From: Bacteroidota bacterium
GTDB lineage: Bacteria > Bacteroidota > Bacteroidia > J057
DNA: 6,369 nucleotides
Assembly: GCA_963169475.1 (NCBI GenBank)
Contig: CAUJFT010000106.1
Location: 1 to 6,369 of the forward strand
Direction of reading: 5' to 3'
Shown: piece by piece, positions 6,129-6,369 of the stretch
Layout of the letters: each line of letters starts with the position of its first letter
How positions within the stretch are numbered: the first letter of the stretch is position 1
Notes under the pieces: generated by a model
Told to the model about the DNA's origin: nothing
Databases searched by the model: none
What the model saw: only the letters and a program-made list of their open reading frames with translations
Made by a program: the position numbers and the translations under genes

Positions 6129-6369
6129 ATGAATATATTATTTACACATTCATATTTCTACCGCTTTGACCCCAAACAATGGGAAACGCATCAGCCCTAT
6201 CCCCCTTTGGGAACGATGTATGCAGCCGCACTCATGCGCCAAAATGGTTATAGTGTTGGGCTATTTGATGTGGGTTTAAAGGAAAATGAGAAGGACATCA
6301 TTCCGATATTAGATAGTGAAAAGCCAAGCTATCTGGTAATTTATGATGACGGGTTTAATTACCTTACTA
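6129..6369 (+). CDS. B12-binding domain protein, probably radical SAM enzyme (N-terminal part)
   Basis: The frame is open from ATG 6129 to the window end, giving 80 codons. It starts MNILFTHSYFYRFDPKQW, then HQPYPPLGTMYAAALMRQNG (21-40) and YSVGLFDVGL (41-50). A beta strand, then the PYPPLG turn, then a helix and a second strand ending in FD is the standard opening of the cobalamin-binding Rossmann domain found before radical SAM domains in class B methylases, BchE-like cyclases and relatives. The radical SAM CxxxCxxC cluster motif would lie beyond the window, so that half is inferred. AGGGG (6116-6120), 8 bases before the ATG, is a reasonable ribosome binding site and supports this start. 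The substrate is unknown; genes further downstream would be the best clue. Confidence 0.8.
   Translation, partial: MNILFTHSYFYRFDPKQWETHQPYPPLGTMYAAALMRQNGYSVGLFDVGLKENEKDIIPILDSEKPSYLVIYDDGFNYLT

Overview
The window looks like ordinary chromosome from a low-GC member of the Bacteroidota. Three things point there. The gene families include a BT_3928-type DoxX protein and a small membrane-anchored protein resembling DUF7935. Genes mostly lack strong Shine-Dalgarno sites and have A-rich leaders. Several upstream regions carry the Bacteroidota promoter pattern (TTTG about 19-20 bases before TAnnTTTG). All genes read on the + strand and the gaps are strongly AT-rich. I see no mobile element, CRISPR array, tRNA or rRNA.

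Layout: bases 1-96 are the last 31 codons of an FtsX/MacB-type ABC transporter permease. Next is a 178-residue membrane-anchored protein of unknown function (167-703). A 608-base AT-rich gap follows (704-1311), with an imperfect hairpin and a plausible dnaA promoter but no recognisable DnaA box. dnaA (1312-2748) is complete, with all key AAA+ and DNA-binding residues, and is closed by a 16-bp perfect hairpin terminator. After a new promoter candidate comes a 419-residue DoxX/MauE-like membrane protein with a C-terminal soluble domain (2984-4243). Next is a 545-residue proton-coupled oligopeptide transporter of the POT/PTR family (4365-6002). The window ends in the first 80 codons of a B12-binding-domain protein, probably a radical SAM enzyme (6129 onward).

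The genes do not form an obvious pathway. The terminator and the AT-rich gaps suggest mostly separate transcription units: replication initiation, an envelope redox-type protein of unknown role, peptide uptake, and a cobalamin-dependent enzyme. I did not find a convincing undescribed system. The points most worth checking are the unexplained structured gap before dnaA, the cysteine arrangement of the DoxX-like protein, and the lysine in transmembrane helix 7 plus the long periplasmic insert of the peptide transporter.
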